Below are positions 8,106 to 16,599 of a stretch of DNA of 64,000 nt, piece after piece. The notes under the pieces are model-generated. The model had not been told where the DNA came from. It saw only the letters and a list, made by a program, of their open reading frames with translations, and made no database searches. The stretch is from Promethearchaeota archaeon (GTDB lineage: Archaea; Asgardarchaeota; Lokiarchaeia; Sigyniarchaeales; SOKP01). The stretch lies in the NCBI GenBank assembly GCA_019058365.1, contig JAHPZE010000003.1, positions 1 to 64,000 of the forward strand, written 5' to 3'. Position 1 is the stretch's first letter; every line of letters begins with the position of its first letter. Made by a program: the position numbers and the translations under genes.

Positions 8106-9215
8106 TTATATTTCAGGAGGACCTAATGTCTTTTCCTTTTTTCCCTCATTTCTGCTCATATAGGTTTTAATTTGTCTTGCTTCACTTAAAATATCTTGTC
8201 TCTCAACATGAATAGCGGTACCACCAACTAATTTTATGGAATCATAAAATATATCATAAGTTAAAAGCCCTGTATTAATTGCCTTAAATAAAGCAACTCT
8301 CGTCCCCCTTTCAATATCAGAACCAGAATAACCATATGTTAATCCTAGAAGCCCTACTAATTTATTTTTTTTACTCAATTCCTCTAAAAAAATATTATCA
8401 TCAAATTCAGAAATAGTGCGTCCTAATTTCGTTTCTAGTTCTTTTGTTATTGCTAAAATTTCTTTATATTCATTATTTAAGTTCGTAAAAATCAAGTCAT
8501 CAACACCAATTTTTGCATTTTTTAGTTTTTCCATGAAAGATTCAATAATTTTTTTTCTTAAACGAAAATTTGGGAAATCAAATTTAAAATGAAATGTAAA
8601 CCGGCGCCATATTGCCGAATCTAGCTGATGCTGATGATTTGTTGCACCAAAAATCGCTAGAGGTACACCCTCATAGTTTATTCTATCTATAACTTGTAGA
8701 AAGGAAATAACAGCACGTTTGATCTCTCCTACTTCATGTATATTGGATCTTTCTGAGCCTATTGCATCTATCTCATCAAAAAATAAAATAAATGCACCTC
8801 TTTCTTTGGCGATTTCTGCTGCTAATTCAACAACTCCTCGAATATTTTTAATAGTATCCCCTAATAAAGGTGATACAAGTCTATCAGATTCTACAACACA
8901 AATTGGAATATCATATTTCTTTGCAAAACCTCTTGTTAAGGAAGTTTTTCCTGTACCTGGAGGTCCATATAGAAGTACTGTTAAATTTGGGCTAAGCTTA
9001 GTATTTTTCAAATTTTTAATAAATTCATCATACTTTTTTAGAGCTTTAAAAAAATCGTCCAAAATTTCTTTTTTAATTTCATTTCCTAAGATATCTTCTA
9101 CAGTTTCCTTAATATCTGAAGGAAAATAGACCGCACCATACTTTCCAAGTCGTTCTTTTATAACATCATCAACAAATATAATATTTTCTTCATTCTTAGT
9201 CCTTGGTTTACTCAT
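8106..9215 (-). CDS. AAA+ ATPase, core enzyme of the unknown operon
   Basis: A 369-residue single-domain AAA ATPase. Walker A GPPGTGKT is at 84-91, Walker B ILFFDE at 143-148 followed by IDAIGSER (pore/second region of homology style), sensor 1 GATN at 190-193, and arginine-finger region WRRF at 203-206. A C-terminal helical lid follows. The N-terminal 75 residues have no MIT, OB or coiled-coil module, so this is neither PAN/Cdc48 nor a standard Vps4. The wording of its core is closest to the classic AAA clade (katanin/Vps4/26S). It sits in the middle of eight co-directional genes and is the only obvious energy source among them. Its substrate is unknown. Confidence 0.85.
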   Translation of the reverse strand: MSKPRTKNEENIIFVDDVIKERLGKYGAVYFPSDIKETVEDILGNEIKKEILDDFFKALKKYDEFIKNLKNTKLSPNLTVLLYGPPGTGKTSLTRGFAKKYDIPICVVESDRLVSPLLGDTIKNIRGVVELAAEIAKERGAFILFFDEIDAIGSERSNIHEVGEIKRAVISFLQVIDRINYEGVPLAIFGATNHQHQLDSAIWRRFTFHFKFDFPNFRLRKKIIESFMEKLKNAKIGVDDLIFTNLNNEYKEILAITKELETKLGRTISEFDDNIFLEELSKKNKLVGLLGLTYGYSGSDIERGTRVALFKAINTGLLTYDIFYDSIKLVGGTAIHVERQDILSEARQIKTYMSRNEGKKEKTLGPPEI

Positions 9216-9241
9216 TTTTCCTCAATTCTTTATAATTAATT

Positions 9242-10552
9242 TTAGTTTTTTTTATTATTATTTTCAAGTTTTTCACAATACAATGATATTTCATGAATAA
9301 AATCTTTAAGATTATCGATCTGGGATCCAATGAAATTAAAGATTTCTTTTCGATATTGAACTGAATCTCTAATTTTCATCTTATCTAATCCTAAATAATT
9401 CGGAAAACATATGAGTTTCATTAAATATGGAAGAACTTTTTCATTTGTTTGTAAATCTTTAAAGATTGCATAGAATATATTTTCATCAGATAGTTTCCAT
9501 TTCAAGATCCCCATATATATCAAGAAAGAAAAATTCATTGAAATCCAATTAATTAATTCCTTTGATAAAAATCCTCTTCTTTGAGAAGCAAAAGCCAAAT
9601 AATATAATATTAGCGTTTCATTACTAAATTGTGGATAATATCTTATTGTTCCATCAGATTGTTTATTCTCTCGTAAAAAATTATTTTCTAACAATAAATC
9701 TACAAAATCCTCTTGTGGTGCCAAAAATATTCCATCAATTAAGCGTAACCCTAAACGTTCAGCAATCCTTTCTATAGCTTCTTCTTCTGGATTCGCAATT
9801 GAATCGACATATGGTAGAAAGATATCACTTTTTAAGATCATTGGAATTTCATGGTTCTCTTTCTCCGGATATTCTCCAAAGTTAGGATCTAAGTTATAAA
9901 GTGATGTTATATTGTTTATTATTTGATAAATCTTTGGAGATATACCAGGAACTTCAAAATATTCTAGACTCTCCAACTTTTCTCTATAATACGTATGAGA
10001 TTGTAATAAATGACGTTGACATTCATAAATGTCAACAGATTGTTGGAGTAATTTATTATATATGATCTTAAGATTTCCACCTCTTGGAAATAATTTGCTC
10101 TCAATAAATTTCACTAGCTGATATAAGTAAGTATTCTCTAAATTAAGTTCATCAGGATTCGTAATATGACGTAATATATTTAAAGCATTAACGGATTCAT
10201 GTAGAAAATCTAAAATGTAATCCTTAATATCAATTATAGGGATTTTTTCTCGATATTTAACAATAAAATCTTTAATAATATCATAAACATTTGATCGATA
10301 CATAGCAGAAAATTCTGAAAGTGCCCTAACTTTACGAATATTTCGCTTTTCTTCTTCTTGACGTATCTTATCCAAGATTTCTGTATCTAACAATAAATCT
10401 GCATCTAAATCGATAATAATTCTTCTTGTTTCTCTAAGAATTGGACGCATATGACTGATAAATGTTAAATATCTTGGTAAGATGTCTGTCCATTTCTCTC
10501 TTTTTCTCCCCGGTTTTACAATTCTTGTAGATTTTTTCTTATAGCTCATCAT
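9242..10552 (-). CDS. Unknown 436-residue helical protein of the AAA operon
   Basis: No recognised domain. The first 25 residues are basic (KKKSTRIVKPGRKREK), and the remainder is predicted almost entirely helical with few glycines, ending in an Asn/Lys tail. A segment around residues 275-310 (RIAERLGLRLIDGIFLAPQEDFVDLLLENNFL) followed by GTIRYYPQFS could be a degenerate winged helix. It lies 26 bases upstream of the AAA+ gene. Absence of membrane segments or signal peptide suggests a cytosolic scaffold or adaptor. Confidence 0.6.
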   Translation of the reverse strand: MMSYKKKSTRIVKPGRKREKWTDILPRYLTFISHMRPILRETRRIIIDLDADLLLDTEILDKIRQEEEKRNIRKVRALSEFSAMYRSNVYDIIKDFIVKYREKIPIIDIKDYILDFLHESVNALNILRHITNPDELNLENTYLYQLVKFIESKLFPRGGNLKIIYNKLLQQSVDIYECQRHLLQSHTYYREKLESLEYFEVPGISPKIYQIINNITSLYNLDPNFGEYPEKENHEIPMILKSDIFLPYVDSIANPEEEAIERIAERLGLRLIDGIFLAPQEDFVDLLLENNFLRENKQSDGTIRYYPQFSNETLILYYLAFASQRRGFLSKELINWISMNFSFLIYMGILKWKLSDENIFYAIFKDLQTNEKVLPYLMKLICFPNYLGLDKMKIRDSVQYRKEIFNFIGSQIDNLKDFIHEISLYCEKLENNNKKN

Positions 10553-10575
10553 AATACCTCCAATTTGTAGTTATA

Positions 10576-11715
10576 TTATTCTTCCTTGTAACCCACTAAA
10601 ATTTCGGTAAAAATGTTAGAGATCTCAATGAAAATGGGTATTTCCACTCGGCATAAATTTCCCAGTATCCACTTATTAACGTCTTTAAGCAGAAATCTTA
10701 TTTGATTATGGATCTTTTTATTAATTTCTGAATCTATTATTTTAGATAACCATAATCCTCCTCCTATCCTATATGCTATGATTTTAATGAGTGGTTCGAA
10801 TAAAGGTTCTAACACATGTTTCATCATCCAAGATTTTGGGATAATGCTCATATTTTTTTCGTCAAAATTTGGATCATTTAAAACTGGATTCGTTTCATCA
10901 ACGCTTAGTTTAGGCATAAAACTAAGCAGTAATATTAGTGCAAATATTGCAGAGATTCCATTAATTGTATAGGATCCTCCAATTTTATCAATATTATCTC
11001 TATTAATTGCTATATTTGCTAAAAACATGCAAATGAAAATATTTCTATCAAAATTATTTGAAACATAAGCATATCCTAATTCTTCATCAATGATCAAATA
11101 TTTCTCTTCAAGAATTTCAATAATTTCACTTGGAAATGTATAGAACACATAGACTTTTTCTTCACTCCTTCTTATATCCTTTTCAATTACTAGTTCTTTG
11201 GATACAAGTCCAAACATATTTACAAGTTCTTCAAGTTGTTTTTTCACATAATGACGTGGTTTATTTGGATCTCCAAACATAGCAAAAAATTGATGATCAA
11301 CGATATGAAAGTCATTTCTCTTGCTAAACGCCTCAACCATTCTATCTATTATCGGCCCTTGAGTTTCAGATGCTATAGCTTTTGCTTTAGATGTTACAAA
11401 TCCGTTTAATAATTCATTAATGATAAAATCTTGTTCATGAGTTCTCGATTTTAAAATCTTTTCAAAAGCTTCGGAAAAATTATTAGTGTTTGGAAAAAAT
11501 GCATTTTGAATTTTATCATTAATCGATTTTAAAAAAAGATCTCCATTATTTTTTGGAAAATGAAGCTTTATATTGTTTAACCTTTGAATCAAAGCCTCTT
11601 TTGCACCGGGAATATTTTCTACATCTCTTTTTTGCAATTCTTCTAATGCTTTTTCAAGTCCATCTTGAAATTCATTTAATAATCCTTTCCATGTTGTATC
11701 TTGAGCTTCTGTCAT
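10576..11715 (-). CDS. Unknown 379-residue protein with central winged-helix-like segment
   Basis: No named family recognised. The N-terminal 120 residues are helical. Residues about 130-225 look like a winged helix: IIDRMVEAFSKRNDFHIVDHQFFAMFG, then a recognition-type helix YVKKQLEELVNMFGLVSKEL and a beta wing EEKVYVFYTFP. The C-terminal half contains a hydrophobic stretch (GISAIFALILLLSFMP) that may be a buried helix or membrane contact. It lies 23 bases upstream of the 436-residue gene and 26 bases after the zinc-ribbon gene. Winged helices recur in this operon. Confidence 0.55.
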   Translation of the reverse strand: MTEAQDTTWKGLLNEFQDGLEKALEELQKRDVENIPGAKEALIQRLNNIKLHFPKNNGDLFLKSINDKIQNAFFPNTNNFSEAFEKILKSRTHEQDFIINELLNGFVTSKAKAIASETQGPIIDRMVEAFSKRNDFHIVDHQFFAMFGDPNKPRHYVKKQLEELVNMFGLVSKELVIEKDIRRSEEKVYVFYTFPSEIIEILEEKYLIIDEELGYAYVSNNFDRNIFICMFLANIAINRDNIDKIGGSYTINGISAIFALILLLSFMPKLSVDETNPVLNDPNFDEKNMSIIPKSWMMKHVLEPLFEPLIKIIAYRIGGGLWLSKIIDSEINKKIHNQIRFLLKDVNKWILGNLCRVEIPIFIEISNIFTEILVGYKEE

Positions 11716-11741
11716 AATTTTCTCTAACTTTTTAGTAACTT

Positions 11742-12710
11742 CTATTCATCTATAGTCCAATCTAATTCATTTGAAATTTTTTTTAGGGCATTGATTAATG
11801 GTCTAACAAGCTTTTTATCATAGAGGTTCGGAGAAGACATGCCTCTCTGAGCTTTCCACCCCATCTGAGTGCCATTTCCCATCTCCCTCTGTCCATATTT
11901 TAAAATATTACTTAAATCACGAACCCACCAATAGAACCTTAACCATTTTTTATTGGGATTATCCTTAGAATATATTATTGCTAATGCTTTCCACTCCCCC
12001 ATCAACCATTTAAGAGTTATTCCACTAACAGGTAAATAATAATTTATTGGAAAATTAGCATGAAACCTTAAATCGAGATCTTCTGGTGAAATATTAAAAA
12101 TTGGCTGGTTATATCCTTCCAATATAACAATTTCTCCACAGTGCTGACACTCATAATGGGATTTCATTTTATCCATTTTTTTCTGGCATCTAGGACAAGT
12201 TCGATTTTCAAGAATCCTATATTTTATAATCTCTAAATTCTTCTCTCTTTCTAAGTCTTCTTTTGTTTTAGATTTTTGTTTGCCATATTTTCCACTCCAA
12301 TTCCATATATCATCAAAAGAGCTATCAATTTTTTCCAAAGCATTGATTGTGTTATTTAAAACATGTTTATCATAAATTTTAAACATACCTGCATGTTGAT
12401 AATTTTTCCACCAAGATAATCTCACATATTTTTCATCTTTTAGATAGGCGCTATGACAAATCAATGCTGCGAATAACCGATTTTCGGTTTTATTGATTGT
12501 GATACCTTTTTCACAGATTTCATATTGTTTATTCAAACTTGCGTTTTTATGAAAATACATACCCTCTTGAAACATTCCTTCTTCAATTTTAATTTTACCT
12601 TTTGCTTCTGTTTTATTGTCACTTTGCTTAACAATTTTTTTACATCGAGGACATTGAAAAATTCCCTCTACTAAGGTTTCCATCTTGATATCACATGCAG
12701 GACAATTCAA
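11742..12710 (-). CDS. Tandem-duplicated zinc-ribbon protein of the AAA operon
   Basis: A 322-residue protein built of two related halves. Each half has a four-cysteine zinc ribbon (CPAC...CPRC at 3-22; CPRC...CQHC at about 175-197), then a segment with aligned landmarks: FHKNASLNKQY / FHANFPINYYL, a helix, KYVRLSWW / KWLRFYWW, then YDKHVLNNTINALEKI / YDKKLVRPLINALKKI and a final aspartate-tryptophan region. The duplication is clear by eye; the family is unknown to me. The aromatic-rich RLSWW/RFYWW strands look like a ligand or protein surface. The start codon directly follows (2-base gap) the stop of the 366-residue gene, implying coupled translation. Confidence 0.6.
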   Translation of the reverse strand: MNCPACDIKMETLVEGIFQCPRCKKIVKQSDNKTEAKGKIKIEEGMFQEGMYFHKNASLNKQYEICEKGITINKTENRLFAALICHSAYLKDEKYVRLSWWKNYQHAGMFKIYDKHVLNNTINALEKIDSSFDDIWNWSGKYGKQKSKTKEDLEREKNLEIIKYRILENRTCPRCQKKMDKMKSHYECQHCGEIVILEGYNQPIFNISPEDLDLRFHANFPINYYLPVSGITLKWLMGEWKALAIIYSKDNPNKKWLRFYWWVRDLSNILKYGQREMGNGTQMGWKAQRGMSSPNLYDKKLVRPLINALKKISNELDWTIDE

Positions 12711-12712
12711 AT

Positions 12713-13813
12713 TTACTCATCACTACTCATTAATACTAATCTTTCATAATCTAAATTTAATAATTTTAGTTCTTTTTCTGTTATTTTAGAAATTTGTTCA
12801 TTAATCTTTACTAACTCTTTTCGCAACTCAATCAAGGAATTTTGAATATGATTTACTAATCCATCTTGATTAAAAGACACTTTTTCGATAAATTCTAAAT
12901 AACCATATTTTTTGTTTTTACCTGAATAATATTTTTTTAAATCTATTAGTTTATTATTAATTTGTTCAATTTGGAATCTGCACTTTAGCATAGACAACAG
13001 TTGTGAATTCCATTGTGTAAATATGTCATCATTTTTATCAATTTTTTCAAAATTGAACTTTTCTGAGAGTTCTACTTTTTCATCTTTAAGATATTGAATA
13101 ATGTCTTTATTTTCTTCTATAGCGTTATTAATTTTTTTTATTACTAGCTTTAAATTTAATGCGGGTTCAACAATTTTAATATGTCTAGTAATTTTTTCTT
13201 GAATTTCTTTATACTTTTGATAAAATCCTTCAATGGTAATTTCAATTTTAATTGCTTGATATATGTTCCCATATTGATCCAAAATATAATAAAAATCATC
13301 CGATAAGGTATAATCATGTTCACCAATCTCTTTAATTAAGGAATGAATAAGATTACTTTTCTCACACCGAACTCCTTTTAACCTCGTAAGAGCTAAGTTA
13401 AAATTCCTTCTAGTTAAAAATTTAAATTTCTTATTTACTATTAAAAAAAGAGTGTCATCAGGAACTGAGATTATGTCATTCTCAATAGTTATTGTTTCCT
13501 CACCTAACTTAATGATAAAATCATTATCTTTTTGTTTGAATTCTCTCAAACTTCGAATATTTTTAATTAAGCCTAAGTCTATATAAATTTCAATAAATTC
13601 CTCATCCCAAAAATTTACAACGTTGCTTTTATAAATATCATCTAAAACTAATATTCTCTCAAAGGATTCTATAAGATTATCGTTGGTCAAATCTTTAAAT
13701 AAATCATTTCTAATGATATATAGGAAAAGAATTATGTATCTCATATCTACATTATCAAGAATGTTGTCAATAAGGTTTTTATCATCTTCCAATGTTAAAT
13801 TAGTATGTTCCAT
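12713..13813 (-). CDS. Unknown 366-residue protein, first gene of the AAA operon
   Basis: The N-terminal part (about 1-190) is a mixed helix/strand domain, and residues about 195-366 form helices with coiled-coil character (QEKITRHIKIVEPALNLKL, ELRKELVKINEQISKITEKE). There are no recognisable catalytic motifs. It is the most upstream of eight same-strand genes spaced by 2-43 bases, and the next same-strand gene (14648) is separated from it by the divergent Elf1-like gene, so the operon promoter is expected around 13814-14010. Confidence 0.55.
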   Translation of the reverse strand: MEHTNLTLEDDKNLIDNILDNVDMRYIILFLYIIRNDLFKDLTNDNLIESFERILVLDDIYKSNVVNFWDEEFIEIYIDLGLIKNIRSLREFKQKDNDFIIKLGEETITIENDIISVPDDTLFLIVNKKFKFLTRRNFNLALTRLKGVRCEKSNLIHSLIKEIGEHDYTLSDDFYYILDQYGNIYQAIKIEITIEGFYQKYKEIQEKITRHIKIVEPALNLKLVIKKINNAIEENKDIIQYLKDEKVELSEKFNFEKIDKNDDIFTQWNSQLLSMLKCRFQIEQINNKLIDLKKYYSGKNKKYGYLEFIEKVSFNQDGLVNHIQNSLIELRKELVKINEQISKITEKELKLLNLDYERLVLMSSDE

Positions 13814-14012
13814 ACCTAAAATCCACTCATATTTTTTTAAACTGCTAATATATTTCAGTCAAAAAGAGTATTTGAGATAATTAACCATTCCTAAAAAATT
13901 TTACTAAAATTCTTGAAATGTTTTCACATAAAAGCAAAAATATTTTAGCTTTCCTTATCTTTATTCTAAATGATGTTAGATAGATTTATTACATATTTAC
14001 GTAGTGATATTA

Positions 14013-14622
14013 ATGGGAAGAAGAAAACGTAAACAAGTATCACCAAAAAGGGTTAAAAGAGTACCTAAAATTTTCACCTGCCCAGAATGAGTAAATCGGA
14101 TTCCGATTTTTCCTCGAATGCGGTGAAAAAAGCGTCAAAGTAACTGATATTAAAAAGAAGGGTGCTTTTGCAACTGTGAAATGTGGAAATTGTGACTTAA
14201 CAAAAGAAGTATTAGTTAATTCGATTTCAGAACCCGTTGATGCTTTTGGAGATTTTATTGATGTCTATTATGCCGATCAAGAACTACAGAGATTAGAAAA
14301 AAGAATACAAAAATTGAAAGTTGACCACGAATGGGGAGAACTTGCATTAGCCTACTCTATTTTGTCAGATCTTTGTAAAACAAAAGCTGCAATATTGCTA
14401 GATGAAGAAAATGTTAATTTGGATGAAGTAAATGACTGGAAAGCGAAAGCTGAAGAATTTAAACGACTTGAAAAAGACACATTATTGAAACTTGATACTG
14501 AAGAATTAGATCGAGGGGTTCGGACCGATGAAGAATCTTTATTTACCGAAAGTGATACTAAAATAAAAAAGGAAAGAAAAATTGAAGATATTTTTGATGA
14601 TCCTGGATTTTTAGAGTTTTAA
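14013..14622 (+). CDS. Elf1-like transcription elongation factor with acidic tail, interrupted by 31 nt
   Basis: The ATG at 14013 opens MGRRKRKQVSPKRVKRVPKI then FTCPE, the start of an Elf1 zinc ribbon, but a TGA follows at once. The expected continuation (CGEKSVKVTDI, then VKCGNC and SISEPVDAFGDFIDVYY) resumes in another frame from 14119. Removing 31 nt between two copies of GAATG (14085-14089 and 14116-14120) restores one 192-residue frame with CPEC...CGNC intact. Beyond the normal ~85-residue domain there is an acidic, helical extension ending IEDIFDDPGFLEF. Elf1 travels with elongating RNA polymerase. Either the mRNA is spliced, or the gene is broken or misassembled; the conserved frame after the insertion argues against old decay. 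Confidence 0.7.
14090..14120 (+). other. 31-nt insertion with hairpin, candidate mini-intron
   Basis: The interval can be shifted by up to 5 nt because GAATG is repeated at both ends. It contains a perfect 7-bp stem (14093-14099 with 14103-14109, loop ATT), extended by a 4-bp stem TGAG/CTCG (14088-14091 with 14113-14116). The exons can also pair outside it (CACC and GC with GC and GGTG). A 3-nt AAT bulge lies at the 3' junction. This is reminiscent of, but not identical to, a canonical bulge-helix-bulge splice motif. Confidence 0.4.
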
Positions 14623-14647
14623 AATTCTAATAACATTTATAGCAATT

Positions 14648-16390
14648 TCATTGTAATATTCTTTTTTTCATTTTTTCAGGTATATGCTTCCATATTGGTA
14701 ATTTTAATATATAATTGAAAAATTCATTATGATTCATTCCTTTTTTTAATATGAGGTAACTCCAATTTTGAAAGGCTAATCTGTTAAATAGTTTCATTAA
14801 TTTTGTTCCTATAGGATTATATTTTGAAGCTAAAAAACGGGCAAAATAGGCACCAGGTCTTTTAGTTTGAGGAACAGATTCAGGATAAACAGATTCAAAT
14901 AATGGTTTATTAAAAAATTCATATAAAGCTATAATTGGAAGAAGGGTATCTAAGAGTAAACTGATTTTTTTTTTATAATTCTTGTCATCTAAGGAAAGGA
15001 TTGTTAATTCTTTTAATTTTTTTAATGCAAATTTATACTCTCTTTCTTTAAAGAATAACCACATTTTTGCCATTTTATCTCTTAATTTCTCTAATTTATG
15101 CACAACTTCTTCTTCTTCAAAATTAAAATTATGCTTCTGTTCATAATAATTAATAAATGATAATAAAACTGAATTCGCGGACTCTTGTTCATATTTATCG
15201 ATACTTTCTTTTTCTATATTTAAAATTTGTAAAAATTTTCCTCCTTCCTTGGGATTATAGATTGAATGCATATAAATAGGGGTAGTAAATAATAGTTCTC
15301 TAATTTTTTCCAATAATGTCCTATAATGACCATATTTATCTATAATTGGGTATTTCTTTGATAGTTTTTGGGATATCCTCGCAAACTCTTTCGCAGAATG
15401 CTTTGATCTTTCAAATCTAAATTTTAATTTGTCGGTTTTTTTTAATTTGCTTATGAGATTATTTCTTTTTTCTCTGTAGAAATTAATTTTTTGGATTAAT
15501 AATTTATTTACATTCAGTAGCTCTTTAACATAAGAATAGAAATCAATATCATAATTTTTAATGATATCATGATAGGATATTATGGGAAGGGTCAAGATCT
15601 TATTCTTACTGTTTTTTTCAATTCTCATGGCATGATCTCCAATAGAATAATAAAAAGTAGAATTTTGAAGAACTTCATCTAATGAAAAAAAATTACCTAA
15701 TGGTTTTGCTTCATTTTTAAAATATCCGTGTAAAATGGTATCGATTCCTTTATACACATTATCATTATATTCTGATATAATGACAGATTCAAATTCTCCC
15801 GGATGATGCCTTTTAGATTTTAAGCGTTTATTTCCCAAAACAATAGCTTGATTTGCTCTATGGGATACTGTATAGACCCATTTTAGTAATGGATCAAAAA
15901 ATTTTGCAAGTTTAAACTTATAATGATAGAATTCGGGACCAAAGTAAATAGGAAACCCAAAACCTCGTGAGGTTGAAAAAATAAATTGAAAGATATTTCT
16001 GATCTTTTCACCTCTTGAAAATCCAGGGAACTGAAGATGAAGTACAATACGAGGATAAAGTGCTTGTGTACCTAAATGCATCCACGCTTCGAATAGGATA
16101 ATGCTACCTGGAAACTTAACTAAATTATTTTCATTTAAAAATTTGTTATTTAAAGTGTTTAAAACAGTTGGAATACTTAGGACGTTGTCTTTATTATTTT
16201 TAAGTGATTTTAATTGTTCTTCGATTTTAGCTAAGATTAGTGGTTTTATTTTAATTTGGAGAGCTTCTTTCTTTTTATAATAATTATTTATGACTCTCAA
16301 TAAGGATGTCATTTCAAGAATTTGTCTTTGAAGATCATGAGCTACCCTAACCATAATAATTATTGAGGATATTTCTTTTAAGGGATCCAA
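14648..16390 (-). CDS. Unknown 580-residue protein
   Basis: A large protein without a recognised family. The N-terminal third has mixed alpha/beta character with aromatic-rich strands (LYPRIVLHLQFPGFSRGEKI, GFGFPIYFGPEFYHYKF). The middle (about 290-460) is charged and helical with coiled-coil potential, and the C-terminal 100 residues are basic and hydrophobic (ARFLASKYNPIGTKLMKLF). No signal peptide or clear membrane segment. It is convergent with the Elf1-like gene (25 bases between stops) and lies downstream of the polyproline gene on the same strand after a 209-base gap, so it may have its own promoter. Confidence 0.6.
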   Translation of the reverse strand: MDPLKEISSIIIMVRVAHDLQRQILEMTSLLRVINNYYKKKEALQIKIKPLILAKIEEQLKSLKNNKDNVLSIPTVLNTLNNKFLNENNLVKFPGSIILFEAWMHLGTQALYPRIVLHLQFPGFSRGEKIRNIFQFIFSTSRGFGFPIYFGPEFYHYKFKLAKFFDPLLKWVYTVSHRANQAIVLGNKRLKSKRHHPGEFESVIISEYNDNVYKGIDTILHGYFKNEAKPLGNFFSLDEVLQNSTFYYSIGDHAMRIEKNSKNKILTLPIISYHDIIKNYDIDFYSYVKELLNVNKLLIQKINFYREKRNNLISKLKKTDKLKFRFERSKHSAKEFARISQKLSKKYPIIDKYGHYRTLLEKIRELLFTTPIYMHSIYNPKEGGKFLQILNIEKESIDKYEQESANSVLLSFINYYEQKHNFNFEEEEVVHKLEKLRDKMAKMWLFFKEREYKFALKKLKELTILSLDDKNYKKKISLLLDTLLPIIALYEFFNKPLFESVYPESVPQTKRPGAYFARFLASKYNPIGTKLMKLFNRLAFQNWSYLILKKGMNHNEFFNYILKLPIWKHIPEKMKKRILQ

Positions 16391-16599
16391 TTAGCTTAAC
16401 CAATAATAAATAAAATTGGTATTTAGTAAGTTAGGTATTTAAAATTTTTAATTTTAATTTTTTTCAATTTTAGAGGAATTTAAATTTTAGGATATATTTT
16501 AGTGAAAGTGTTTAATCTTCGACAATTTGATTTTCTGATTTAAGTTTCTCTTTAATTAATAGAAAATTTTTGATAAAATTTAAAATGTGATAAACAAAT

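Noticed and set aside
8719..9129. 136-residue plus-strand ORF inside the AAA+ gene
   Set aside because: It is antisense to the Walker A/B region of a clear ATPase and has no domain.
14013..14120. TGA after CPE in the Elf1-like gene as selenocysteine
   Set aside because: It falls where a zinc-binding Cys is expected, but reading through leads into a frame without Elf1 similarity and to another stop, so recoding alone cannot restore the protein.
14085..14125. Canonical bulge-helix-bulge motif in the Elf1 insertion
   Set aside because: I could place a 4-bp helix and a 3-nt 3' bulge, but the second bulge is not on the opposite strand with 3 nt; only a relaxed motif is possible.
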